From NCBI RefSeq assembly GCF_030272615.1, contig NC_081415.1, positions 624,651,740-624,715,739 of the forward strand: 64,000 bases of DNA, written 5' to 3'. This stretch comes from Cryptomeria japonica (taxonomy: Eukaryota > Streptophyta > Pinopsida > Cupressales > Cupressaceae). Of the stretch, positions 22,596 through 32,670 are shown piece by piece. A program made the position numbers and the translations under genes. The stretch's first letter is position 1; every line of letters starts with the position of its first letter. Below the pieces are notes generated by a model. That model ran no database searches and was not told the origin of the DNA. It saw only the letters and a list, made by a program, of their open reading frames with translations.

Positions 22596-24925
22596 ATGGT
22601 TGAAATCCGTTCCCAAAAATCTAGGAGAGAAGCTAAAGAGGCTCAAGAGTTTGCAAACATGAGTGGCTATGAGTATGACAACGATATCTTTTTCAATTCT
22701 AATCATACCACATTACTTGACATGGACATTTATAGAAACATTCAAAATGCTGAGAACCTAGATAATACAAACAAAAATGATGCACAAAATAACAATGTGG
22801 ACAATATTTCAGTAAATTCGGCAGAAGTGGAAGACTCTATTATGGATCCTCATTTTAATAGATTGGTTGAAGATACCATGAGATGAGATAGACAATATTT
22901 TCTACAAGTGATGGCACAAAGTGGAGCTAAGATACCTCATGATTTTGACATGTCTCAAATAGTAGAAAATCAACCTATAAAAGAAACTCAACTCAACATG
23001 GATCAAAGGAGGCCTAATAGTGGAGGTAATAGAGGACCACGTTTCGTGCCCGAGTCACCATCATCCTTGTTTCAAAAACCTGAGGTCCCAAATACACATG
23101 GTCAAGCTTATGATACTCATGAAAGAGCATCTCATGAACAAATTCGTCTATGTAGACCTTTATGGAAGCCTTATGTAGTAAAATATACTCAATCACATAC
23201 CAATGCTAGGGACCAACCTCCAAAACAATTGGATATCTAGAGGCATGCTCAAAATTTGGACACAAGAAAACCCCATGTCAAATATGGGGGCACTACACTA
23301 GAAAAAATCATGACACGCCTATAGAATATGATATGCATGGACAAAGCAGATATTCCATTCCTCATTATGACTCTATACTAGGTGGTTTCTATACTCAGCA
23401 TCATTATCGACCTCGTCCATATGAAAATGTTTACGATCCATACCAACCATATATGAAATATCCTCCTCCTCTACCTAGTGGCTCAAGCATGGGATATGGT
23501 CCAAGAAGTCGGTCTCCACCCAAAAATAATTTGGAACAGCAGATAAAGGACTTACAAAAGAAGATAGAGGACATAAATACACCAAAGCCAACTTACACAA
23601 TGAGAGATATATGTCCCTATCCATTTGATAAAAGCATTCCAATGCCTCCCTTTCCTACACACTTTGTGACACCAAAGTTTGATAAATATAAAGGAAAAGG
23701 AGACCCTAAGGCACATATAAGACAATTTTTCACAAGTTGGATTGAGGTAGCAGCAAAATAAACATACTTGATGAGATTGGTCCCACAAAACTTAGGTGAT
23801 CAAGCTATGGAATGGTTCTCCCAACTTCCACCTGGAATTAATTCAGGGGGTGATCTAGCAAAAGCTTTCATACACCATTTCTCATATAACATAGAGACAC
23901 ATATATCAGTTACCACTTTGTGCAACACCAAGCCAAAGGACGGGGAGTCATTTTCATCATTCTTACAAAGATGGAGGAACTTAGCTAGCAGATGCTCTTG
24001 CGAAATTCCACAAAAAAAAATGTAAAGATGTTTACATAGAATGTCAACAAAGAAATTTTTTATGACTTGAGGGAAGCTTGTTTGTCCACTTTGAAGGATG
24101 TCATTGAGAAAGGCTTAGTAACAAAGAAGGTCTTAATTGAGCAAGGAATCATCAAGATATTCAAACAAAATAAAGAGGATTTTAAAGAAAAGGACAAGCC
24201 ACGATTTTGGAATAAGAACAAGAACATAGTAAATGATGGCATTGTTGATGCTAACAAAGTGAGACCAAAAATCATTCTTTCTAGATCAAGTTCCAAAAAA
24301 CCAAGTGAACACTCCAGCAACTTCAAAACCACGAAGGAAATATACCCCATTGGAAGAACCACTTGAATTTTCTTTTAAGAAGCTAGCGGCAACCAAGATA
24401 ATAAAAATTCTAGACAATCCTCCATATGAGCCAAAAGTCAAACCAAATTGGTGGAATGATGATGAGTATTGGAAATATCACAAGAGCAAGGGACATAAAA
24501 TAGGAAATTTCCATCGCTTGAAGAACATTATACAACATCTTATTGATAGAGGTGACATTGAGATTGAGAGACATACATCCAATCAAGAACATGAGATGTT
24601 TAAGGAACCATTCCCTAAACATGACAAGGGAAAAGCCAAAGCCACAGATGAGAAAGCCAACTATGCCAAAGCATCCTATAACTATGATTCAACTATTAAT
24701 TATATTTTGATGGACAACTATGTTTCTGCTATTATCATAAAGGACAAAATGCTTGAAAGTTCTACCCAAAGAGCCAAAGTTGTCCTAAAAGGCATTGGAC
24801 CATCTTTTGAATCTACCTCCAAATGTAGTGTCACAACTCATGGAGGTAAGGTCACTTTGCAAGGTGCTCTAGCAAAAACCACCACTTCCTCATCAACCAA
24901 ACCTGAGTATGACCTAGTAGAATAG
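22596..24925 (+). pseudogene. Gypsy-3 gag, broken
   Basis: This is the capsid/nucleocapsid precursor. It starts MVEIRSQKSRREAKEAQEF and continues in frame past a stop at 22884 to 23240, then shifts frame. In 23333-24025 a proline/tyrosine-rich stretch and a short coiled coil (LEQQIKDLQKKIEDI) precede the retrotransposon gag domain: PKFDKYKGKGDPKAHIRQF, AMEWFSQLPPG and FSSFLQRWRNLASRC. Two more frame changes lead to 24305-24925. The nucleocapsid finger, YWKYHKSKGHKIGNFHRLKN near 24470-24530, matches the Gypsy CX2HX4-5HX4C-like design, but both cysteine positions are changed (W and F). Lys-rich sequence follows. Confidence 0.8.
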
Positions 24926-25749
24926 TTAGCAAGGACATGCACGCTTATCTCCATCCTTGAACTTTTAGGCATATCCCCTACACATAAAGCCATCCTTGAT
25001 AAAACTTTGAGAGAAAGTTTTGTCCCCACTAATCTGAACGTGGACCAGTTTCAAGCCATAGTGGGATACCTTTCTGTTCCACATTCTCTTACATTCATTG
25101 AAGCTGATGACGCGTTTGTAAGCCAACTACATAATGTACCTTTACACATTGAAGCCTTCCTCCACAAACATAGAATAAAATGAGTCCTGATAGATGGAGG
25201 AGTTGGTCTCAATATATATGTACTTTAAACACAATAATACAATTGGGATATTCAGATAAAGTTGTAAATGATACAAACAAAATTACCATTAAGGCATATG
25301 ATAACGAAGAGCATTCATCCAAGGGCACAGTCACTTTACCTCTCAGAGTAGGGCCAGTTACAAAGAATATGGTTTTTCAAGTCCTAGACCTCGATCTCAC
25401 ATACAACATATTGCTAGGATGTCCATGGATTCATGAGATGAGAGCAGTCCCATCTACATACCATCAATACATTAAGTTTCCTCATAATGGAATTGAAGTA
25501 ACAGTTAATGGTGATCCTAATCCATTTATATACTCCAATAATTTGAGGCCAAAAGTCGAGACAATAATTCCAATTAATAGAGAGGCTATCCCATCTTTTG
25601 CATATATTGACCCTGAATCATTAAAACCTTCAATATCAAAGCAAGGTGTGTTTAAAGGGAAATATCAGGATAAAGGCATGGGTGAATACACTCTAAATCC
25701 AACCATGTGCTTGCGACAAGTTATGAGTTCACCAAATGAATATGGATGA
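24926..25749 (+). pseudogene. Gypsy-3 protease, broken
   Basis: It follows gag after a stop at 24923. HNVPLHIEAFLHKHRIK leads through a stop into VLIDGGVGLNIY near 25187, the Asp-Gly-Gly active-site turn of Tat/Athila-type proteases, where the catalytic aspartate is present. The body (ITIKAYDNEEHSSKGTV, then VFQVLDLDLTYNILLGCPW and IHEM) is the classic C-terminal half of a retropepsin fold, with ILLGCPWIH marking its end. It continues to 25749 with a linker of unknown role. The open 189-codon stretch begins in a different frame from the DGG motif, so there is a frameshift around 25200. Confidence 0.8.
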
Positions 25750-26999
25750 TCACATCTTTCTAAATAGGTATCATTCATTACACTAAAATGGGATCCTACT
25801 ATATTCCAAAAGTGGGGTGAAATGGAAGAGAAGACTTATACAAAATGATTTACAAAGACCCTGAAGATGATACACAAGATCACATCAAGATACCATGTGA
25901 AAAATATGGCAAAGGATTCAAGATCCTACAAAAGTTTGGGTACAATCGTAAAAGTCCTCTTGGCTTAAGAAAATAATGTATCACTCAACCTTTGCAACCA
26001 AAATTGACATTTAAAAATCAGCGCTCAAAAGGGCTTGGTTTCATATCTTCCAAGGTAAATACTCGAAAATCAGAAGAAGCATTGGAAATCAGGATTTCCA
26101 ATGATCAACAAAAGAACCGCTATTCCACTGACTCTAATGAATGGGAATGGGGTTTTGACAAATCCTCCAGTGATTATGAACTCATTGAGACATTTAGAGA
26201 ACCAGGTGAACCCACAGAAGAAGAAGAATTTTATAGAAAATTCAGAGTTGGTCAAGAAACAACCCCTGAGGATCCCACATAGTCTTTGTTTCTAGGTTTT
26301 AGGTCGAAATCACGAAGAATGAGAACACCCATTTTGAAATGCACTTTTATTGATGACAATTTGGACTTGTTCATGATTGAGACATATGAGGAGAGTGCTA
26401 GCAATGACCTCGACAACTACCTTGACATACTTGAATATAATCGTATCTTCACCCTTACTCTTGCTGACTTTGAAAACATTGAAGGCCTTCCCCTTGTTCA
26501 CCACCAACTCATTGATTGGGACCATGAAGAACCTTTACAATTTGACATATTCCAAAATGATGAGGCCTTCATCGACTATTTAGGCATACGAGATGATCTT
26601 CCACTTGGGAACCATAAGGTGAGATACACTATAGAACTCAACAACATGGCATATTTTGGTGAGGGTGTTGGGTTTTCCAGTCGCAAAAATGAAAAAATAA
26701 AAAATAAATCATGGGTTTTATGGTGAAAACCATATTTTGGTATTGTTAAAAGTAAAAGGAAAGGATTCATATTAGGGTAAAAACCTCTCTAAGGCACCCC
26801 AAGATGGAAGGCTCGACATTCTCCCGACATCATATGAAGAAAAATCATCCATGTTAGTAGAGGAGACCATCAAAACAAACATAGGTAAATAAGAGATTCC
26901 ACAAAACATACTCCTAGCACATTCTCTTATAGAGAAAGAAAGACTGAAGTTCATAAGTTTCTTCACAGAGTGACAAATCAATTTTGCATGGTTATATAT
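25750..26999 (+). pseudogene. Gypsy-3 linker with G-patch-like motif, broken
   Basis: Between protease and RT lies decayed coding sequence. Around 25900-26045 KYGKGFKILQKFGYNRKSP is followed, past a stop, by LTFKNQRSKGLGF. The glycine spacing resembles the G-patch RNA-binding motif that some Gypsy elements carry after the protease. An acidic region then follows (26286-26726: DNLDLFMIETYEES, then NDLDNYLDIL), with no recognised fold. The sequence 26730-26999 holds stops in all plus frames. I do not know the function; this linker is poorly conserved in the lineage. Confidence 0.55.
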
Positions 27000-28760
27000 T
27001 GATATGCTTGGACTGAATCCGGATTTAGTAATGCATCATTTGACGGTTAAATTGGGAGAAAAACTAGTGAAACAAAATTAAGAAAGATGCATCCACTAGT
27101 AGCATTATTAGTAAAAGTGGAGCTTGAAAAATTGTTGGATGTTGGATTCATATGACCAATTGATTATCTTGAATGGATCTCCAACTTAGTACCAGTTAGT
27201 AAGCCAGATCGCAGCATCAGAATATGTACAAATTTTAGAGACATCAACAAAGCTTGTCTTAAGGATGACTTTCCATTGCCAAACATCAACCTAATCACAG
27301 ATGTCACAACAAGTCATGCGATGTTATCTTTGATGGAAAGATTCTCTAGCTACAATCAAATAAAAATCGCATCCGAGGATCAACACAAAACAACATTTAC
27401 TTGTCCCTGGAGAACTTTCTGCTGGAATGTCATGCCCTTTGGGCTAAAGAATGTAGGCACTACATACCATAGGGCCCTAACTACTATCTTTCATGATCTT
27501 AAGCACATAACTGTAGAAGATTATGTGGATGACCTCTTGGGAAAATCAATAGATAGAGACACACATTTGGACATCCTTTTAGTCATTTTTGATCAGTTAG
27601 AAAAATACAAAGTGAGACTAAATCCCAAGAAATGTGTCTTTGAAATAACCTCTGGGAAGCTCCTTGGATACATTATTTCACAAAAAGGAATTGAAGCCAA
27701 TCCAGCAAAAGTCAAAGTGATATTAGAAATGCCATCTCCAAGAAATATTAGTCAACTTAGATCTTTACAAGGAAGACTCCAGTCCATATGAACATTCATA
27801 GCACAACTTGCGGATAAATGTCATCCTTTTTTGGCACTTGCTACATGAAAACATCAAATTCAAATGGGATGATAACTATCAATAGGATTTTTAGATAATT
27901 AAAGATTATCTTTTGAATCTACCAGTGTTGATGCCATGGTCCCAAAACAACCCTTTTTACTCTACATATTAGCTACACCAACAACACTTGGGGAACTCTT
28001 GGTGCAACAAGATGCTGAAGGAAAAGAAAAAGCAATATATTACATCAATTGTACTTTGGTCAATTATGAGATAAACTACACACCAATTGATCATGTGTGT
28101 CTTGCTGTGGTTTTTGCTTTGAAAAAATTATGATGTTACATGATAACTCATAAAATGAAGCTGGTCACAAGGATCAATCCATTGAAGTATCTTCTCAATA
28201 AGGCGATGATTATTACCAGAATAGCCAAATGGGTAATGATCTTGAGTGAATTCGACATTGAATATATTGAGAGAAAACAAATCAAGGGACAAGCTATTGC
28301 AGATCAGTTAGTAGATGCACCCATGATAGATGATGCTCTTCTAATTTCAAAATTTCTAGATGAATCCATTTTAGCGATATCACACACAAAGCCTTGGCAA
28401 TTGTACTTTGACAGCTTGTACACACAACATAGTGTAGGAGCTGGCATCCTCGTTATCACACCTCAAGGGGATTCCATTCCCAAATCATATTGACTGTCAT
28501 TTCCTTGCACTGATAATATAGCATAATACAAGGCATCAACAACTAGATTACAAATTGTTGTTCAGTGGAAGATCTGACAACTTCATGTTTTTGGGGACTC
28601 TCAACTTGTAATTTTTTAAGCAACCGATCACTACCAAACAAAGGATGAAAAATTAATGCCTTATAAGAAAGTGGTAGATGACTTCAAGAAATATTGTGTA
28701 AAGATAACCTTTGAGTAGATACCAGGAGACCAGAATCAAGCCATAGATGCCATGGCTACT
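27000..28760 (+). pseudogene. Gypsy-3 reverse transcriptase, RNase H and second RNase H, broken
   Basis: RT begins near 27000 (LNPDLVMHHLTVK) and, after a frameshift, reads PDRSIRICTNFRDINKAC, DDFPLPNI, MPFGLKN and VEDYVDDLLGKS; the catalytic YVDD is intact at 27520-27531. The thumb GKLLGYIISQKGIEANP follows. RNase H continues in 27936-28330 (TLGELLVQQDAEGKEKAIYY, YTPIDHVCLAVVFAL). The second, archaeal-type RNase H starts near 28395 with PWQLYFDSL, GAGILVITPQGD, CTDNIA and later VFGDSQLVI, and is riddled with stops. The two-RNase H layout identifies the Tat lineage. Stops occur at 27789, 28132 and 28491, among others. Confidence 0.85.
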
Positions 28761-29100
28761 ATTGCCTCGCTGATTGATCTATCCCTAAATGAAGCCCGCT
28801 ATGAATTCTTTGTGGATAACCTTTTGGTTCCCTTGTATGAGATCACCCCTACTGAGATGATATGTGTCATTGGTCCTGATTCCCAATTATATGGTTCCAT
28901 TTTCACATACCTTGGTAACAACACCCTTCCTCCTGACTTATCCAACAACCAATGTTGCACTTTCATTCACCAATCTTCTCGATATATCATTTTAGCTGAT
29001 ATCCTATACCATCGAGGTTTAGATTGCACTCTTCTTAGATGTTTAAAAGGGAACAAAGCTCAGATTGTGTTATGCGAATTTCATGAAGGTATATGTGGTC
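28761..29100 (+). pseudogene. Gypsy-3 integrase, N-terminal part
   Basis: An open stretch ending in the zinc-binding part of a Gypsy integrase: RYIILADILYHRGLDCTLLR, then CEFHEGICG, where the H and C of the HHCC finger sit. Coding sequence is cut here by the Copia solo LTR. It resumes at 53243 with GRHSSGPTLAKKLI, and the join reads through in frame when one TGGTC copy is ignored. Confidence 0.85.
29096..29100. repeat. Target site duplication TGGTC, left copy
   Basis: TGGTC at the left and at 53243-53247 frame the interrupted Copia LTR, 24 kb apart; ignoring one copy and the insert restores the integrase reading frame. Confidence 0.9.
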
Positions 29101-29152
29101 TATTGACTTTTTGGCACTTAGTTGTCATTGATGTCAACCGGTGGAGATTGAC

Positions 29153-31286
29153 TGATAGGGAGATTGCCACGTAAGTGCTCAAAAGGCCAATTTTGGTCAA
29201 GAAGTTGCAAAAGAAAACAAAAGTGTTGTTTATGTCTACTCCTTATGTTGGCCAATATCAAGATTAGTTACAATAGTCAGGTCTCTCTACAAGTCTTCAC
29301 CAACAACCTCCATTTTGGGTGATAGCTCACACCCATGCTAAAACTACTCTAATTTCTCACTCCACCCATCTACATATTCTCAAACCCTATTATTTTGGCA
29401 TTCAATCCTCTATTTCAAAGTTCTTTAGGAGTCTTCAACATGGACATGTAGGGGCAACAAGGTTTTGTTCAAGTTTGACAACCAAACTTAGTTTTAGGCC
29501 CATAGACTTGGCTTTCTCAATACACCAACCAAGGGTAAAAACCTAAAAAAGGGACTACACACTATCCAAGGGCCTATATGTTACTTAATTCATTGTTTTG
29601 GGAAGATCTCATGAAGTTTCTTAAGAGCCAAAGTCTTCCTTGCAATCGGGTTCTTGTAATGTGTCTGTTATGTAGTCAAAAGGCTACTAGCCCATGGAGG
29701 GATAATTGACACTTTTTTGCTTGTCCTGCTCTACAATGGGTCTCTCCTCCAACAACCTTGTTTTGGATGGTATTTTTAAGGTATATTCTAGTGTATTTTC
29801 ATGGTTTATGCCGTTGTTAGTGCAAATTCATGACTGTCCACTATTTGTGGCACTTTTGAAGGGTTTGGACCAAAGAACATAGAAAGGTCTTCCAAACTCC
29901 ACTAATCAAGCCTTCAAATTGGCTTAGGACTTCTACCACACCAAATAAAACCTTTCCCTATTACTTCCCTACAAACATAATTCCAAACTCTTGGCACACA
30001 TCTGAGAAAGGAAGTGGAATACCACTGTCATTGTCAAAATGTTGCCTTTTACTAGTCAGTTGATGCCATCTCTTAGACCTGCATAATGAAGAGTTTGAAT
30101 TGGAAATATAACTCAATGAGGTTTACAAAACACTAGATAATCTTCCTATTACAATTCCTTCTTAGTTACAAGGCTTGGATGATGCTTTGGAAGCATTCCA
30201 TGAGCATTTGACAAATACAACTCACAAAAACAGTGAACTCACTGTTTTGTTTACAAAGTGAGAATGTTTAATAGGAACAAGCTACTCTAACAACCCAAGG
30301 TGATCTTCAAAACCCTTGGCCATATGTCTAGACCTCTTCCTCATATATTTGTTCACTCCAAATTAGTTATGGGTGCAAATCTTGAGTTTTTGAACATGCT
30401 ACTAGCCGAGTAATCAATACTTGCCTAGTATTCACTCAAGTCATCCTTCCAAACACAATTTTGGCATAAAGTAAAGCATATGTACATTATATACATGAGT
30501 GAAAACTTTACTAAATCCATTTTTGTGGCATCCCCAATCTGGATTAGTCAAGTTGTTGCATTTTCCCACTCCGAACGCTTAACAGGGTAGTGAGCACACA
30601 CAATTGAAAATAATTTTGTACAAACAAACTGCCAAGAAAACCAGAATAACAATCAATTAGAAAGGATTGTACAATTAATATACACACTTTCCCAAAGGTA
30701 CAGTATGAACTATGAAGCTAGACTATGGACTGTTACACCAAAGGAGGAAAAACCAGTGAATAAATCCAAAATGTCATGATTTTTATTAGGAAACTATTTC
30801 TCATACAATCACCAACCTTATTCAAGAAAAAGAGAGGTCTTTTCATAGTCCAACAAGCTATTTATCAAGCCCAGTATGTACATGAGGCTTCCACAGCTTC
30901 ATTTTGCAAGAAAAGTAAAAAAATGATAACTTTTACAAGCCCAAATGACAACATTTCTTGCTCCAAAAGACATTTTTGACAATCTAACCTTTTCAACTTG
31001 TCTAGGCACCTTAGACATGCTTAAAAACATTTATCAAACATTTTTAAATGCTTTGGAAAGAATTAGAAGACCTTGTTGGCAATTTTACACATTTTTGCCA
31101 AAAATTGTCAACTCAAGGCCTGAAAGGCAAAACTTGACCTCTTGAGCCCAAAATGAGATCAAGACCACTAAACAAGACACACAACAACCTAAAACAATAT
31201 TATAAACTTGACACAAGACATTACAAACATGAAATCACAAATTACTCAAAAAGGAGAGTTTTGCTCAACTAGATGCTCCTGCGCCA
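29153..31286 (-). repeat. 3' LTR of Gypsy-4
   Basis: It runs from TGATAGGGAG to CTCCTGCGCCA on the plus strand, which on the element's own strand is TGGCGC...CTATCA. It matches 49781-51925 throughout. Short open frames in it (for example 66 codons at 30945, also present in the other LTR at 51584) are by-products of LTR sequence, with no sign of a gene. Confidence 0.9.
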
Positions 31287-31305
31287 TACTCCCCCAAAAA
31301 CAAAG
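31287..31305 (-). other. Gypsy-4 polypurine tract
   Basis: On the minus strand this is CTTTGTTTTTGGGGGAGTA, directly before the 3' LTR. Confidence 0.8.
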
Positions 31306-31353
31306 AAGTCACATGACTCCTTGAGGCAGCAAAGAAGAAGAGATGTCAACCTT

Positions 31354-31874
31354 CTAAAAGTGAGCTTCAAGTATCCATGTGGCCTCTAAGATAGGCTTAT
31401 CCTTCCATTTGATTAGATGCTCCATGTAGTTGTGATTCCTTGTCTTTTTGAGATTCTTGGAGTCTAGAACTTGTTCTACTTGTGGAATAGAAAGAGAAGG
31501 GAGAGATAGATCAGAAAGGGATTGTGCAACATTTGAAACTCTTTGAATCTCCTCAGGTGGCTGCCCCTTGAAAGAAATCAAATCTGCAACATTAAAAATG
31601 GGAGACAAAGAAACATCAATAGGCAAATCAACTTTGTAAGCATTAGACCCATACTTAGCCAAGATTTTGCAAGGGCCTATTCTCCTCATCTAAAGTTTTC
31701 TTGGAACTCCTTTTTGTAGCATTGCTTTGTTAAAATGAACCATCACATAATATCCTATGGAAAACTTAACATCTCTCTTTGTAGCATCCACTCTTGGCTT
31801 GACTTATTGGGAGGTATCTTGGAGAGCCTTTCTCACTTGCTCATGAACCTCCTTCATGGATTGTGCCATGTCAT
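31354..31874 (-). pseudogene. Gypsy-4 integrase C-terminus with chromodomain
   Basis: Last part of the polyprotein. From 31874 down the minus strand reads DDMAQSMKEVHEQVRKALQ, then DVKFSIGYYVMVHF, and after a stop MRRIGPCKILAKYGSNAYKV and LPIDVSLSPIFNVADL, the SH3-like C-terminal domain of Gypsy integrases. The end, EQVLDSKNLKKTRN with HLIKWKDKPILEATW, is a chromodomain, the module that tethers chromoviral integrase to modified histones. Stop codons at about 31808 and 31690 break it. It joins the upstream integrase at 45708 as SGRAV-DDMAQ when the DNA transposon is ignored. Confidence 0.9.
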
Positions 31875-31877
31875 CTA

Positions 31878-32424
31878 TTGTTCAGAGATTACTTTAGTGG
31901 TGAATATTCACCAATGGAAAAATTTTCATGTCGACCATGTCAGAAATGGTGAATATTTTGTACCGACTGGGGGGGCATGTCCCCAAAACATTATCAATTT
32001 CCGTCAAAGTCACGGCCCGATCGCCATATGTTCTATGTAATTAAATGTTTCTATGTGATGATTTTGCCAATATAATATATAGTGGACACACGGTAAATTT
32101 AATTGTTTTGCCTACACTCTTCGAGGTTCCCTTAATAGATGACCTTAATTTTCCTATAGGCATGTGAAGATTTGTAAGTCAGGGGGACCCAATTCACCTG
32201 ACATCTTGTCGACGCATGTCTCCATTCACCCCAACTTTCGCTAACTATATTGTATTCGCCTATTATTTGGATGACCTATAATCACCTCAAAAATTACATA
32301 AGTCATATTTGGACTACCTATAATCGCCTCAAAAATTTCATAAGTCATGTTATAGTTACGTGAGATTTGCCAAATATTTGTATACCTTGTAAAATTCTCG
32401 TGGAATTCACCATATAAGGATTGG
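31878..32424 (+). other. Left end region of the DNA transposon, subterminal motifs
   Basis: Non-coding, about 550 bp. It contains GGTGAATATTCACC at 31898-31911 (a 14 bp palindrome), ATGGTGAATATTTTG, ATTCGCCTATTATTTGG, AATCACCTCAAAAATT, AATCGCCTCAAAAATT and ATTTGCCAAATATTTG. Two near copies of ACCTATAATCrCCTCAAAAATT lie 51 bases apart. The words match the TTCGCCA motifs in the right end region. Confidence 0.5.
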
Positions 32425-32432
32425 TATAAATA
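32425..32432 (+). promoter_or_regulatory. TATA box before the transposase gene
   Basis: TATAAATA about 240 bases upstream of the first transposase ATG. A possible leader intron follows (AAG/GTGAGT at 32570 to CTTCTTCAG at 32630, 61 bp), which is short for plants and unconfirmed. Confidence 0.45.
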
Positions 32433-32670
32433 CATGCAAAGATTAGAACTATCTCAACACAATCTAGTAGGTTCTAGGCTCTGGATTCTAATCAATAGCG
32501 AAGTTTCAGACCAAGGAAAATCATTGTTGTTGACTATATTGGCGACTTCTAGTGACCTAAAGCTTAAAGGTGAGTGATCATATTTTTGAAGTGGTATATT
32601 ATACATTATAGTCTATTATTGCTTCTTCAGCAAATTGATATTTTTTTGGAAAACTTTATTTCGTTGGAGA

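Noticed and set aside
30945-31145. 66-codon open frame repeated at 51584-51784
   Set aside because: Both copies lie in the Gypsy-4 LTRs, so their similarity only reflects the LTR pair and is no evidence of a gene.
31894-31899. TTAGTG near the left end of the DNA transposon as a CACTA-type terminus
   Set aside because: CACTA elements start with CACTA on the left and end TAGTG on the right. The orientation is wrong and no matching right end exists; the transposase motifs are hAT-like.
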